A DNA stretch of 64,000 bases from Acididesulfobacillus acetoxydans (GCF_902729405.1 NZ_LR746496.1:2976001-3040000), one strand, 5' to 3'. Shown: positions 24,272-33,203, numbered from the stretch's first letter. Notes: a model not told the origin generated them from the letters alone. A program made the numbers and translations.

Positions 24272-24711
24272 TGAAAGAAAATCAATTGACACTCAGTTTT
24301 TCCAGCCTGGCAGAGAATGTGGGCATAGCCAGGATGCTCATCGCCTCAGTAGGAGCGCAACTGGACTTTCCCATCAACGATATTGAAGAATTGAAAGTGG
24401 CGGTTTCCGAGGCCGTGTCGAACGCTATTATCCACGGCTATCACGGCCGGAGCGGGCATGTCGTCCTCATGGAACTGGAGATTGATGATGACGCTTTGAA
24501 GATCACCGTTTCGGACGAGGGGTGTGGCATCCCCGACGTCGTACAAGCCATGCAGCCAGCCTACAGTACAGATCCCGAACGCATGGGGCTGGGTTTTGTT
24601 TTCATGCAATCTTTCATGGATGAACTGCACGTTGACTCCGCCGTTGATAAGGGTACCACCGTGAGCATGGTCAAACTGCTCAACCGCGCTGCCTCGTCCC
24701 CCTCGCGTTAG
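24268..24711 (+). CDS. spoIIAB: Anti-sigma-F factor / SpoIIAA kinase
   Basis: SpoIIAB holds sigma-F inactive and phosphorylates SpoIIAA. It is a GHKL-type kinase: N box ELKVAVSEAVSNAIIHGY with the catalytic Glu and Asn, the G1 box ITVSDEGCGIPD and the G2 box ERMGLGFVFMQSFMDEL. 147 residues. It overlaps spoIIAA by 4 bp (ATGA type coupling) with GAAGGAAGGGGAG upstream; sigF begins 13 bp after its stop, the standard tricistronic spoIIA arrangement. Confidence 0.97.
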   Translation: MMKENQLTLSFSSLAENVGIARMLIASVGAQLDFPINDIEELKVAVSEAVSNAIIHGYHGRSGHVVLMELEIDDDALKITVSDEGCGIPDVVQAMQPAYSTDPERMGLGFVFMQSFMDELHVDSAVDKGTTVSMVKLLNRAASSPSR

Positions 24712-24724
24712 GGAGGGATGGATT

Positions 24725-25513
24725 ATGATACAGCGCCTGACAGAGATGAATTTGCCCCGCTTTCCCCTGCTTTCGGACCAGGAAATGATGGAATTGTTGC
24801 ACCGGGCCAAAGAGGGGGACGCGGAAGCCCGTGAACGCCTGATCAACTGCAACCTCAAACTGATTTTCAATCTGGTGCAACGCTTCGCCCACCGTGGTTA
24901 TGAGATTGAAGACCTGTTTCAAATCGGCACCATCGGTCTGATCAAAGCCATCGACAAGTTTGATTTTACTTACGGCGTTAAATTTTCCACCTACGCGGTG
25001 CCCATGATCATCGGAGAGATCCGGCGCTTTTTGCGGGACGACCACCCGGTCAAGGTCCCCCGTTCCTACAAGGAATTGGTTTACCGGGTTAACCGGACCC
25101 GTGAACAGCTGGCCGCCACCCTGGGCCGGGAACCCACCATTGGCGAGATTGCGGCTGAAATCGGCGTGGAGCGGGAAGATATCGTTTCGGCTCTGGAAGC
25201 GGTTCAAAGCCCCACTTCCATCTATGACACACTCTACCAGGATGACTCCGACCCTATCTATGTCCTCGACCAACTTCCCTTGGAGAAGGAACTGGAACCG
25301 GCTTGGTTTGAAAAAATCGCGCTCAAGGAAGTGCTGGATAAGCTTCCGGAGCGCGAGAAACGAGTCCTCTTGATGCGTTTTTTCGAAGACAAAACCCAAA
25401 GCGAAATTGCCGGCCAACTCCACCTCTCCCAGGTACAGATCTCCCGCATTGAGCGCACGGCCCTGCACCACATCCGGGAACTCATGCAGGAAAAGAACGG
25501 GGAGCCCGGTTAG
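24725..25513 (+). CDS. sigF: RNA polymerase forespore sigma factor sigma-F
   Basis: Sigma-F directs the first forespore-specific transcription. Region 2 reads RLINCNLKLIFNLVQRFAHR and DLFQIGTIGLIKAIDKFD, then FSTYAVPMIIGEIRRFLRDD. Region 3 follows (KVPRSYKELVYRVNRTREQL), and region 4 with the helix-turn-helix (KTQSEIAGQLHLSQVQISRI). 262 residues from an ATG after GGGAGGG; an internal ATG at 24746 is also possible. The operon converges on dacF. In B. subtilis dacF lies upstream in the same direction and is co-transcribed, so the orientation here is unusual (see findings). Confidence 0.97.
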   Translation: MIQRLTEMNLPRFPLLSDQEMMELLHRAKEGDAEARERLINCNLKLIFNLVQRFAHRGYEIEDLFQIGTIGLIKAIDKFDFTYGVKFSTYAVPMIIGEIRRFLRDDHPVKVPRSYKELVYRVNRTREQLAATLGREPTIGEIAAEIGVEREDIVSALEAVQSPTSIYDTLYQDDSDPIYVLDQLPLEKELEPAWFEKIALKEVLDKLPEREKRVLLMRFFEDKTQSEIAGQLHLSQVQISRIERTALHHIRELMQEKNGEPG

Positions 25514-25522
25514 AGGCTCCCC
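25499..25522. terminator. Hairpin at the sigF stop, between convergent sigF and dacF
   Basis: An 8-bp perfect stem GGGGAGCC/GGCTCCCC with an 8-nt loop contains the sigF stop codon. It has no T-run on either side, so it may be a weak or factor-assisted terminator. The remaining gap to dacF shows nothing else. Confidence 0.4.
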
Positions 25523-25631
25523 GCCCGAAAATACGCCCGGAAACTGACCTATCGCCTAACAACCCCGGACGCGACGGTAAGGGCTCGTTCACAAACGCTC
25601 GTCATATAGATGATCCTTCGCGACCCGCTGC

Positions 25632-26780
25632 CTAAAAGCCAAACACCGCCCTCAACGTCCTGCCGATCTGTTCGTAGATTTTAGCCCGCTTAACCGAAGT
25701 TTGTGCCACCAGATCGACAGTTTGCAAAGGTTTATCTCCCTGATACAGTAAAACCTCACCCAGTTTCTCTCCGGCCCGGACCGGAGCCGTCACTTCGGGC
25801 TTGAGCTTGGTTTCGAGCCAGATGTTTTTCCCCTTGCCTTTTTCCGTGGTCACTCCCAGGGGCTGGTCGGTCGTTACCACGACCTCATCCCGGTTCCCTT
25901 TCAGCACCTTGACCACACCCTGCTTTTGTCCGGCCGGCGCAAATTCTTTGTAAGCATAGTTAGCAAAACCCCAATTGTAAATTTTCATGGATTCGGCGAA
26001 GTGCCCTTTGGGCTTAGGCACACCCATGACGACACAGATAAGCCTGAGACCGTCGCGTTTCACGGTCGAAGCCAGACAATAATGAGCCTCATTCGTCCAA
26101 CCTGTCTTAAAACCCTCACTTCCCGGATACCACCACAGCAGTTTGTTGGTATTCCAGAGTTTGAATTTCCCGCCGCGCAGGTCATATTCTTTGGTACCTG
26201 TGAGCTGCATGACGAGAGGGTATTTCAAAGCCTCGCGGGCCATGACGGCCAGGTCATACGCACTCGTGTAATGGCCTGCGGCCGGCAGCCCGTAAGCATT
26301 GACGAAATGCGTATTTTTCAAGCCCAGTTCCTGGGCTTTCTTGTTCATTTCCTCCACGAAAGCCTCTTCCGTTCCGCAGATATGTTCTGCTACCGCCACG
26401 CAGGCGTCATTGGCTGAACCCACGGCAACCGCGTAAAGCAATTGTTCCAAGGTAAACGTTTCACCGGGCTCCAGGTAAATTTGCGAACCGCCCAACTTGC
26501 TGGCGTTCTCACTTGACGTCACTTTGTCCGTCAGTTTGACCTTTCCCTCCTTGACCGCTTCGGCTGCCACCAAAAGGGTCATGAGTTTGGTCACGCTGGC
26601 CGGAGGAAGCTCTTGCTGAGCATCTTTTTCCCAAAGAATTTTCCCGCTCGCCGCGTCCATCAAGACCGCGCTGACGGCGTCCGTCTGCAGCTCCACGCCC
26701 AAGGCGCGGGCCGGCCGAATCAGGCCGAGGTTGCCTAAGGTTAACACGAATGTGAGCAAAATGGCCAAACCTTTACGCAT
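25632..26780 (-). CDS. dacF: D-alanyl-D-alanine carboxypeptidase, DacF type
   Basis: A secreted, membrane-anchored low-molecular-weight penicillin-binding protein that trims D-Ala from peptidoglycan stem peptides, with sporulation-specific relatives acting on spore cortex. A signal peptide spans residues 1-26 (cleavage near ARA/LG). The serine-protease-like motifs are ASVTKLM (SxxK), SAND (SxN) and GFKTGWT (KTG). A C-terminal beta domain and an amphipathic end (YEQIGRTLRAVFGF) fit the family. The ATG follows GAGGAGGG by 7 nt. The neighbourhood of xerD, punA and spoIIA supports DacF. Confidence 0.93.
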   Translation of the reverse strand: MRKGLAILLTFVLTLGNLGLIRPARALGVELQTDAVSAVLMDAASGKILWEKDAQQELPPASVTKLMTLLVAAEAVKEGKVKLTDKVTSSENASKLGGSQIYLEPGETFTLEQLLYAVAVGSANDACVAVAEHICGTEEAFVEEMNKKAQELGLKNTHFVNAYGLPAAGHYTSAYDLAVMAREALKYPLVMQLTGTKEYDLRGGKFKLWNTNKLLWWYPGSEGFKTGWTNEAHYCLASTVKRDGLRLICVVMGVPKPKGHFAESMKIYNWGFANYAYKEFAPAGQKQGVVKVLKGNRDEVVVTTDQPLGVTTEKGKGKNIWLETKLKPEVTAPVRAGEKLGEVLLYQGDKPLQTVDLVAQTSVKRAKIYEQIGRTLRAVFGF

Positions 26781-26848
26781 CGCAAACCCTCCTCAAACAG
26801 TCTGGCCATAGTATTCCCGAAAAGCGGGATTATATTGAAAAAAGCCTG

Positions 26849-27331
26849 CTACAAATGGCGCTTTAGAGGTACTTTGAGATCCCTCAGACCGTGCCAGAAG
26901 CAGGGATGAAAATAGCCCAGAGGTTGGCGGTAAGTCCTGTGGCGCAGCACACAGCCGCGCACCGCCTGGATCCCGGCCAGCTCGCACTGTTGGTGCATCT
27001 CGGGACTCCAGCTTTGTTCCTGAAACCAGATTTGTTCCACACCGGCGGCCAGGGCTTCCGCCACCAAATCCGGCATTTCTTCGGGGCTCAGACAGGGCAC
27101 CGCTACCTGCACTTTCCCTGTCAAAGCCGGCAAATCGGGGTAGACTTTTGCCCCCTCCCAGCGTTTTAACTCCGCGGCGACCAGATAAACGGTGCAGCCG
27201 AAGCCTTGCAAAGCCCGCCAGGCTTTCCAGGCGTGCCGGTGCTGTCGCAGTTCCTCCTTTGAGCCGATGACGGCATAACTTAACCCCGTATGTAAGCTTT
27301 CCGTAAAAGGATGGATCTTTTTCTCCCGCAT
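26849..27331 (-). CDS. CoA-binding (Rossmann) domain protein
   Basis: A single-domain protein of the YccU/CoA-binding family (160 aa). SYAVIGSKEELRQHRHAWKA, GFGCTVYLVAAELKRWEGAK and VQVAVPCLSPEEMPDLVAEA follow the family order, and the IWFQEQSW then ELAGIQAVRGCVLR segment carries the usual Cys. These proteins are usually annotated as CoA-binding, but the physiological role is unclear. The ATG follows GGGGGAG by 7 nt. It sits between punA and dacF on the same strand. Confidence 0.82.
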   Translation of the reverse strand: MREKKIHPFTESLHTGLSYAVIGSKEELRQHRHAWKAWRALQGFGCTVYLVAAELKRWEGAKVYPDLPALTGKVQVAVPCLSPEEMPDLVAEALAAGVEQIWFQEQSWSPEMHQQCELAGIQAVRGCVLRHRTYRQPLGYFHPCFWHGLRDLKVPLKRHL

Positions 27332-27365
27332 TTCTCACTCCCCCTGCGCTCCCTTAAAAAGTTTA

Positions 27366-27457
27366 CGCCGGCTACAGCGAGGTTAGACCCGCGGTCTGTC
27401 TATGAAGCTGAAGGTAACCCGTTAAGCCTGCGCCGGCTACAGCCGGGCAGACCCGGG
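27366..27457. repeat. 65-bp-period direct repeat between punA and the CoA-binding gene
   Basis: Two imperfect ~28-bp copies (27366-27393 and 27431-27457) share CGCCGGCTACAGC and AGACCCG. They fill most of the 135-bp gap. Confidence 0.6.
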
Positions 27458-27466
27458 CTTGCCGCT

Positions 27467-28306
27467 CTAGAGCACCCGTATAATCTTTTGGACGAGACTG
27501 ACAAATTCTTTCTCAATGCGCTCAGCCGTTTCCATCACTTCCAAGTGGCTGAGTTTCTGCGGCAGGACTCCCGCCGCCATATTGGTGACACACGAAATAC
27601 CGAGAACCCGCATCCCGCCGTGGTTGGCAGCAATGACCTCCGGCACAGTCGACATGCCGACGAGGTCCGCGCCGATCGTGCGCAGAAAGCGGATTTCCGC
27701 CGGAGTCTCATAACTCGGGCCGAGCATGGCGGCATACACTCCCTCCTCCAGCCGGACCCCGGTCTCCCCTGCCACTTGAAGCGCTTTCTTCCTCCATTCG
27801 CGGTCATAACCTTCGCTCAGATCCGGAAAGCGCAGCCCGAGATCGTCGAGATTGGCTCCCCGCAGCGGATTGTCCCCCAGGAGGTTAATGTGGTCTTTGA
27901 TCAAGACCAGGTCGCCCGGCTTATACGCCGCGTTGATTCCTCCGGCCGCATTGGTCACGATCAGCCCCTTCACCCCCAGGACCTGCATCACCCGCACCGG
28001 CAAGGTCACCTCTCGCATGGAATACCCTTCGTAATAGTGGAAACGCCCCTGCATGACGACGACCTCTTTGCCCTGAAGCCGGCCGAACACCGCCTGTCCG
28101 GCATGTCCTTCCACCGTTGACACCGGAAAGTTAGGTATCTCCCGATAGGGAATTTCTGTTCTATTCTCCACCACCTCGGCCAAGGGCCCCAATCCCGAAC
28201 CCAGGATAATCCCCAATTCGGGCACTTGGCTTATTTTTCGGCGCACAAACTCTTTGGCCTCATTGATTTGGGCCATATAGTCTCTTTCGTCCGGTCTGAT
28301 GGGCAT
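27467..28306 (-). CDS. punA: Purine nucleoside phosphorylase
   Basis: Phosphorolyses inosine and guanosine for purine salvage (trimeric PNP type). LGIILGSGLGPLAEVV is the phosphate loop, FPVSTVEGHAGQAVFGRLQG and MQGRFHYYEGYSM are active-site segments, and IVTNAAGGINAAYKPGDLVL and GPSYETPAEIRFLRTIGADL with VGMSTVPEVIAANHGGM complete the family pattern. I start at the ATG at 28306 (279 aa), 8 nt after GGAGG; the open frame upstream contains a small duplicated segment (RVAN twice) and has no ribosome site. In B. subtilis the equivalent gene also lies between xerD and dacF. Confidence 0.95.
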   Translation of the reverse strand: MPIRPDERDYMAQINEAKEFVRRKISQVPELGIILGSGLGPLAEVVENRTEIPYREIPNFPVSTVEGHAGQAVFGRLQGKEVVVMQGRFHYYEGYSMREVTLPVRVMQVLGVKGLIVTNAAGGINAAYKPGDLVLIKDHINLLGDNPLRGANLDDLGLRFPDLSEGYDREWRKKALQVAGETGVRLEEGVYAAMLGPSYETPAEIRFLRTIGADLVGMSTVPEVIAANHGGMRVLGISCVTNMAAGVLPQKLSHLEVMETAERIEKEFVSLVQKIIRVL

Positions 28307-28524
28307 GGCTGAAACCTCCTCAACTCTTTTTTTGACCTTTTCCGTTTCCCGTTGTTTTCCGTTAGCGACGCGGGGGCAAGTATGAGACCGCATGACATTA
28401 GCGACGCGCAAGCGAAACGGGTCAGTGAACTGTCTCGCGCCGCAAGGCTAATCTCCAACGGACTAAATCGCACCTCCCTGGGGCACCTGCCGTGAGGTTA
28501 GTCTGCCCGGTTCGGGCGAAGACT

Positions 28525-29418
28525 TTACTGGCTGCGTGGGTGTGCCCGCCGAAATACCTCTAGCAGCCTCTGCCTGCTCAAATGCGTGTAGATCTGAGTC
28601 GTCGAAATGTCCGCGTGCCCCAGCATCTCTTGGACCGAGCGCAGGTCCGCGCCGTGGTCCAAGAGATGGGTGGCGAAAGTATGCCTGAGCATATGAGGAA
28701 AGACATTCTGCTCCAGGCCGTGTGCCCGGGCCCAGTCTTTGAGGATTTGCCAGAAGCCCTGCCTAGTCAGACGGTTTCCCCGAGCATTGAGGAAAAGAAC
28801 CTCTGTCCGCCGCCCGCGGCGCAGGCGCTCGCGGGGACCCCGCAGATAAGCGTTCAAGGCCTGAACGGCGCATTCGCCCAGGGGGACGATTCTCTCCTTG
28901 CCGCCCTTGCCCAAACAACGGACATACCCCACGTCCAGAGCCACGTCTTTCACGCAGAGGTTCGTCAGCTCGGAAACCCGCAGCCCGCTGCCGTACATCA
29001 CTTCCAGCATGGCTAAATTGCGCTGGTCCAGGTCCGTCCCCGAGCGGACTGTTAGCAGCTTATCCATCGCCTGCTCGGACAAAACATGGGGCAGGACCTT
29101 CTCCAACTTAGGGGTGTTCAGATAAAGCGTCGGATCTTCGGAACGCAGTCCCTCATTGAGCAAGTAGGAAAAAAAACCGCGCAGAGTGGCGGTTGCCCTG
29201 GCCAGACTGCGTGCGGCTTTTCCCTCAGACCTGAGATGATAGACAAGGAGAAAAAGGTCATTGGCCTCACAGGTCAGGAGTCCTTGACCCCGGCCAGCCA
29301 GGAAGGCGCTCAACCGCTTCAAATCCCGCCGGTAGGCCGCAACCGTGTTTTCAGCCAGGCCTCTTTCCAGCTTGAGAAAGTTAAGATAGTTATCGATGAG
29401 CATCTGTTCTTCGGCCAT
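28525..29418 (-). CDS. xerD: Tyrosine recombinase XerD
   Basis: XerD resolves chromosome dimers at dif together with a partner recombinase. N-terminal SAM-like domain: LIDNYLNFLKLERGLAENTV. The catalytic residues are visible: Arg in GSGLRVSELTNL, Lys in GKGGKERIVPL, His-x-x-Arg in HMLRHTFATHLL, His in EMLGHADISTTQ and Tyr in IYTHLS. The ATG at 29418 (297 aa) follows GGGAGGTGG; an ATG at 29445 lies too far from its ribosome site. Gene order (small membrane gene, xerD, punA, dacF) is that of B. subtilis and argues for the housekeeping recombinase rather than a mobile-element integrase. Confidence 0.94.
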   Translation of the reverse strand: MAEEQMLIDNYLNFLKLERGLAENTVAAYRRDLKRLSAFLAGRGQGLLTCEANDLFLLVYHLRSEGKAARSLARATATLRGFFSYLLNEGLRSEDPTLYLNTPKLEKVLPHVLSEQAMDKLLTVRSGTDLDQRNLAMLEVMYGSGLRVSELTNLCVKDVALDVGYVRCLGKGGKERIVPLGECAVQALNAYLRGPRERLRRGRRTEVLFLNARGNRLTRQGFWQILKDWARAHGLEQNVFPHMLRHTFATHLLDHGADLRSVQEMLGHADISTTQIYTHLSRQRLLEVFRRAHPRSQ

Positions 29419-29617
29419 ACGTCCCCACCTCCCGCTCTTGTTCATTCTACATCAAGGCAGATTCTCCTCCTCCCCCTGCTTGATTTTTTGTCACACCCCG
29501 ATTCAGTGCCTTGCCTAAGACCACCCCGAAAAGTCCCAGAGCGCATTGGGAAATGGGAAATCATGTCAAATCTGAGCTTTTAGCCATGAACGCAGCGTTG
29601 TCTTTGAATATAACGAT

Positions 29618-29857
29618 CTACTCCGGCACTTTCTCCCCGGCGCCGGCTCTGGGTAAGATATGGATGACGAACTCAGTCCAGGGGCGGCTCTCCACCCGCA
29701 TGGGATTCCCGCTCGGTTTACGTTCCCCGTGGTCCAAGGCCGACATCCAGGCTCCCCACACCTGCGCGACTTTGGGCAGCAACAAGGCCAGTAAAACCAG
29801 GAGCAACAGAATCCTTACCACATAGAAGAAAAATTCTCCCCAGCTCTCCCGACGCAC
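29618..29857 (-). CDS. Small membrane protein upstream of xerD (possible YqzK/DUF4227 counterpart)
   Basis: A 79-residue protein with one strong hydrophobic helix (FFFYVVRILLLLVLLALLLP) followed by a basic, Pro-rich C-terminal part (RVESRPWTEFVIHILPR). A GGGGGGAGGA ribosome site precedes the GTG start. In B. subtilis the small membrane gene yqzK lies immediately upstream of xerD in the same orientation, so position suggests a counterpart. I cannot confirm sequence similarity, and no function is known to me. Confidence 0.6.
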   Translation of the reverse strand: MRRESWGEFFFYVVRILLLLVLLALLLPKVAQVWGAWMSALDHGERKPSGNPMRVESRPWTEFVIHILPRAGAGEKVPE

Positions 29858-29904
29858 GCTCCTCCCCCCTATCCTTACAGTCTATGCCGGGGGGGGATTG
29901 TCAT

Positions 29905-29952
29905 ATTAAAAAGACGGGAGAAAGGGCTGCCAAGCGGCAGTCCTTTCCCGTT
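29905..29952 (-). terminator. Rho-independent terminator of ald
   Basis: A long hairpin (CGGGAAAGGACTGCC pairing with GGCAGCCCTTTCTCCCG, loop GCTT, one bulge) is followed on the minus strand by CTTTTTAA. It lies 65 bp after the ald stop. Confidence 0.75.
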
Positions 29953-30016
29953 GTTTGTGTCCCTTGTTCAAAGAAACGCTACCCCAATTACATGCCGTGT
30001 AGCGCACTGAAATAAC

Positions 30017-31132
30017 CTAGAGTAATATCTCTTCCAAAGGTGTGTAGGGCATGTTCAAAGCTTCCGCGACTGCCTTGTACGTCAATTTGCCGTTCACGAC
30101 ATTGACCCCTTTGCGCAGGGCCCTGTTTTCCTGAACCGCCTTCAGGTAACCCTTGTTGGCCAGTTCGAGAGCATAGGGAAGGGTGGCGTTGGTCAGGGCA
30201 AAAGTGGAAGTACGGGCCACGGCCCCCGGCATATTCGCCACGGAATAATGGACAACGCCGTAGCGGGTGTATACCGGATCGCTGTGGGTCGTCACCCGGT
30301 CAATCGTAGCGATACTGCCGCCCTGGTCGATGGCGACGTCAACGATGACGCTGCCGGGGGTCATGGATTTGACCATCTCCTCGCTCACCAGCCGCGGTGC
30401 GCGGGCTCCGGGAATGAGGACGGCTCCTACTAACAGGTCGGCCTGAGCGACACTGTGTGCCAGGTTGTAGGCGTTCGACATCAAGGTCTTGACCCGGCCG
30501 CCGAAGAGGTCGTCAATTTCACGCAGGCGCTGGGGATTGTTATCCAGGATCGTCACATCGGCGCCCAGGCCCAAAGCCATCCTGGCCGCGTTGGTGCCGA
30601 CAATGCCGCCGCCCACGATGGTGACATGCGCGGGCGGGACTCCCGGCACTCCGCCCAGCAAAACTCCCTTGCCGCCGTAGTGTTTTTCCAGAAACTGAGC
30701 TCCGATTTGGATGGACATCCTGCCGGCTACCTCGCTCATAGGTACCAGCAGCGGCAAGGCGCCGTTATCCTGCTGAATCGTCTCATAGGCGATACCGACT
30801 GTTTTCTTTTCCAGCAAGGCTTTCGTCAGTTCCGGTTCAGGGGCCAAATGCAGGTAAGTAAAGAGAACTTGTCCTTCCTTAAAATATTGATATTCCTGGG
30901 GGAGGGGCTCCTTGACCTTAATGATCATGTCCGCCTGAGACCAAACACTTGCCGCTTCCGCCACCTGAGCTCCGGCTTGCACGTACTCGGCATCTGTAAT
31001 ACCACTGCCCTCACCCGCGCTCTTTTCCACCACGACCTGGTGTCCGGCCTGGACAAAAGCGTGAACACCGGCAGGTGTAATTCCCACCCTGTTTTCACTG
31101 TTTTTGATTTCTTTTGGTACCCCGATAATCAT
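30017..31132 (-). CDS. ald: Alanine dehydrogenase
   Basis: Interconverts L-alanine and pyruvate plus ammonia with NAD. Segments: [20 protein letters not shown] (Arg for substrate), [32 protein letters not shown] (Lys), [20 protein letters not shown] (Rossmann), [15 protein letters not shown] and [20 protein letters not shown]. The ATG at 31132 gives exactly 371 residues and follows GGAGG by 8 nt. The frame stays open to 31276 only because of a repeat array. It interrupts the spoIIM to xerD neighbourhood known from Bacillus, where fur sits instead. Confidence 0.97.
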   Translation of the reverse strand: MIIGVPKEIKNSENRVGITPAGVHAFVQAGHQVVVEKSAGEGSGITDAEYVQAGAQVAEAASVWSQADMIIKVKEPLPQEYQYFKEGQVLFTYLHLAPEPELTKALLEKKTVGIAYETIQQDNGALPLLVPMSEVAGRMSIQIGAQFLEKHYGGKGVLLGGVPGVPPAHVTIVGGGIVGTNAARMALGLGADVTILDNNPQRLREIDDLFGGRVKTLMSNAYNLAHSVAQADLLVGAVLIPGARAPRLVSEEMVKSMTPGSVIVDVAIDQGGSIATIDRVTTHSDPVYTRYGVVHYSVANMPGAVARTSTFALTNATLPYALELANKGYLKAVQENRALRKGVNVVNGKLTYKAVAEALNMPYTPLEEILL

Positions 31133-31161
31133 TTGCCAAACCTCCAATTTCTTCTGTCTTC

Positions 31162-31259
31162 CCGGTGCTGTTTCCCCGGTGATGTCATCCTTCTGACATT
31201 CTCCCGGTGACGTCATCCTCGTGACGTCTTCCTTGTGATATTTTCCCGCAGATATCCGC
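31162..31259. repeat. 14-bp tandem array upstream of ald, seven copies
   Basis: Seven contiguous 14-bp units start at 31162, 31176, 31190, 31204, 31218, 31232 and 31246, for example CCGGTGATGTCATC, CCGGTGACGTCATC and CTCGTGACGTCTTC. They fill much of the 231-bp gap between spoIIM and ald, in the region where the ald promoter should lie. Confidence 0.85.
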
Positions 31260-31363
31260 CGCGGTTTCCGCGGCACCCCGTCCCCATCACGGCTCCCGTG
31301 ATTTCTCCCACCCTCGGTTATTATTCCTAATCCTTCGCGGCAAAATACTTTAATGCTTTCTCC

Positions 31364-31963
31364 TCACAGACCGAACAGGTGCACCCCCAAGAGGGAAAAA
31401 TACCCCTGGGCGATGCCCACCAGCACAGCTCCCAAGGAAACTAACGCGGCTGACAGGCTATAGTAGAAAAAATCGCGTCTCAAAGACTCCCCTTTGCCGC
31501 GGCCGCGCAACAAAAGGAAGGAAAAAATCGTGGCCATGCCGGCGTCCAGCAGCAGAAGCGGTACTGCCGCCAAAGCGGGCAGAAAAATCGTAACGACTGC
31601 CAGCGCCACCCCGGCCGCCCCCTTAACCTCAATGAGAAAGCTGGCGGTAAAACCGAGAATGAACCCCCGGGTGAAAACGACCATATAGATTAAGGGAACC
31701 CCGACGACCGTCAAACCCAAAAGCCAGATCCCGGCCATTATAATCAAGGTATCCCGGGCCAGCGCCAGCAAGAACTGAGGGCTCAAGGCCGCAGGTTGGC
31801 TGAGCAGCAACGTGTCCAGAAATTGCCCGAGCCGGGAAGTCTCTTGTCCGCCCAAAGCTCCGACTCCGACCGCGCCCAAAACGATTCCCGCCAGATAGAT
31901 ACTGGCAAGGGTTAAGTAAATTAACCAATACCGGCGAACATGCTCCTCCAACCTGTGCCGCAT
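31364..31963 (-). CDS. spoIIM: Stage II sporulation protein M
   Basis: SpoIIM scaffolds the SpoIID-SpoIIM-SpoIIP machine that thins septal peptidoglycan and drives engulfment. Six hydrophobic segments are visible: YWLIYLTLASIYLAGIVLGA, ARDTLIIMAGIWLLGLTVVG, VPLIYMVVFTRGFILGFTAS, VALAVVTIFLPALAAVPLLL and further to the C-terminus. The start ATG at 31963 (199 aa) follows AAAGGGGT by 7 nt; the frame extends upstream without a site. Its position between the EndoQ-like gene and xerD matches B. subtilis. Confidence 0.93.
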   Translation of the reverse strand: MRHRLEEHVRRYWLIYLTLASIYLAGIVLGAVGVGALGGQETSRLGQFLDTLLLSQPAALSPQFLLALARDTLIIMAGIWLLGLTVVGVPLIYMVVFTRGFILGFTASFLIEVKGAAGVALAVVTIFLPALAAVPLLLLDAGMATIFSFLLLRGRGKGESLRRDFFYYSLSAALVSLGAVLVGIAQGYFSLLGVHLFGL

Positions 31964-32015
31964 GAACAATACCCCTTTCCGGTTCCATACCTTCAAAGGA
32001 TATTTATTCCAGGTT

Positions 32016-33203
32016 TCAGGAAAGTATGTCCACGACCCTGCCGAATATCCCCCCTCCGCCGGGCTCGACTCTAAGCTCTCCCCGCCGCGAACCCAGAATC
32101 CAGCGGGCCGCTTTCTCGCCAGCCACCCTCATCAAGTCCTCCGGATCGGCTTCATGCAGGACGGCCATCTCGGTACCGAAAACCCCGAGCAGGCGCTCGA
32201 TGGTCTTCGGACCGATTCCGGGCAAGCGGCGCAGGGGGATCTGGTAAACGTAACGACCCCCTCCGGCTGCTTCCGGCAATCCGGCCGCGGACACGCCGGA
32301 AGCCACGGCTCGGTCGGCGATGCTGACCAGGCGATCCAAGACCCCGGGAACCACATGTTCACTCCCGCAGCGCGGGCAGACGAAAGCCGGCGGAGCCCCC
32401 TCCACCACTTTTTCGCAGATTAGGCAGAAACTCCGGTGGTACTTGCCGACTTCCGGGTTCAAGCCATAATTCGCCGCCACCCGCCCCGCCCTCCGGGCCA
32501 GCAGATCCTGCCAACCGGCAAAGGATGCTTCGCTCAACTGCAAGGCATTGTACTCCCGGGCGATGTTCGGCAGGGAATGGGCATCCGAATTGCTGAACAG
32601 CTCCACCCCGTCCAATTCGCTGATACTGCGCGCCATCTGCCGATCGGCACTCAGTCCGATTTCCAAGCCCCGGGGAAGCTCGGGCAGAACCTCCGCTAAA
32701 CGCCGGCAGCAGTTGCCGTAGATCCCTTTGTGCGGCGTAAAAGCGTGGGCCGGAAGCCAGACCCCCCCGGAGCTGAGAACAGCGTCTAACCAGTCTTTAA
32801 CCGGCAGGAAGGCCTTCTGCGAGCTGAGTTGCCAATTCTTTACATAAGGCCGCAGCCGGCGCACATATTCCCCCACCTCCGCCAGGCCCGGAAAATAAGC
32901 CAGGAGGTGCGCAGCGCCCCCGCCCACGGCCAATTCCGCCTCAACCCCCGGAATCACGGTCAGTTCGCCTGCCCGGTACCCGCCGCCCGCCAGGGGGCGA
33001 AGGATGCCCTCGGCCAAGAGGGTCTCAAAATCCCGTCGCACTCCGGTCGAGTGGGCATCCACAATTCCGATCAAGGAGAGACCTTTGACCGCACCGGCCT
33101 GCTCAAGAATACGAGGCAAGTCCAGCGAAGCGGCTGCCGTAATCTTGACCGCTTTGCCGTCCAGGCTCCGACCGATATGAATGTGCATATCCGCGTAGAT
33201 CAT
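32016..33203 (-). CDS. Endonuclease Q-like PHP-domain protein (YqxK family)
   Basis: A PHP-superfamily metal-dependent nuclease related to endonuclease Q, which nicks DNA 5' to deaminated bases. The PHP metal motifs are ADMHIHIGRSLDG, IGIVDAHSTGV, VIPGVEAELAVGGG, LPAHAFTPHKGIYG and FSNSDAHSLPNIA. A zinc-finger segment follows (FCLICEKVVEG then VCPRCGSEHV). A helix-hairpin-helix (LRRLPGIGPKTIERLLGVFG) ends the protein. 395 residues fits the family. It overlaps nudF by 4 bp. The substrate is inferred from homology. Confidence 0.88.
   Translation of the reverse strand: MIYADMHIHIGRSLDGKAVKITAAASLDLPRILEQAGAVKGLSLIGIVDAHSTGVRRDFETLLAEGILRPLAGGGYRAGELTVIPGVEAELAVGGGAAHLLAYFPGLAEVGEYVRRLRPYVKNWQLSSQKAFLPVKDWLDAVLSSGGVWLPAHAFTPHKGIYGNCCRRLAEVLPELPRGLEIGLSADRQMARSISELDGVELFSNSDAHSLPNIAREYNALQLSEASFAGWQDLLARRAGRVAANYGLNPEVGKYHRSFCLICEKVVEGAPPAFVCPRCGSEHVVPGVLDRLVSIADRAVASGVSAAGLPEAAGGGRYVYQIPLRRLPGIGPKTIERLLGVFGTEMAVLHEADPEDLMRVAGEKAARWILGSRRGELRVEPGGGGIFGRVVDILS

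Noticed and set aside
26793-27338. Alternative 181-codon minus-strand frame over the CoA-binding gene
   Set aside because: The 160-residue frame has Rossmann motifs and a good ribosome site; the longer one is Arg/Gly-rich shadow sequence.
28525-29418. Mobile-element integrase
   Set aside because: Length, motifs and the conserved xerD-punA-dacF neighbourhood indicate the housekeeping XerD; no att duplications or element genes are around it.
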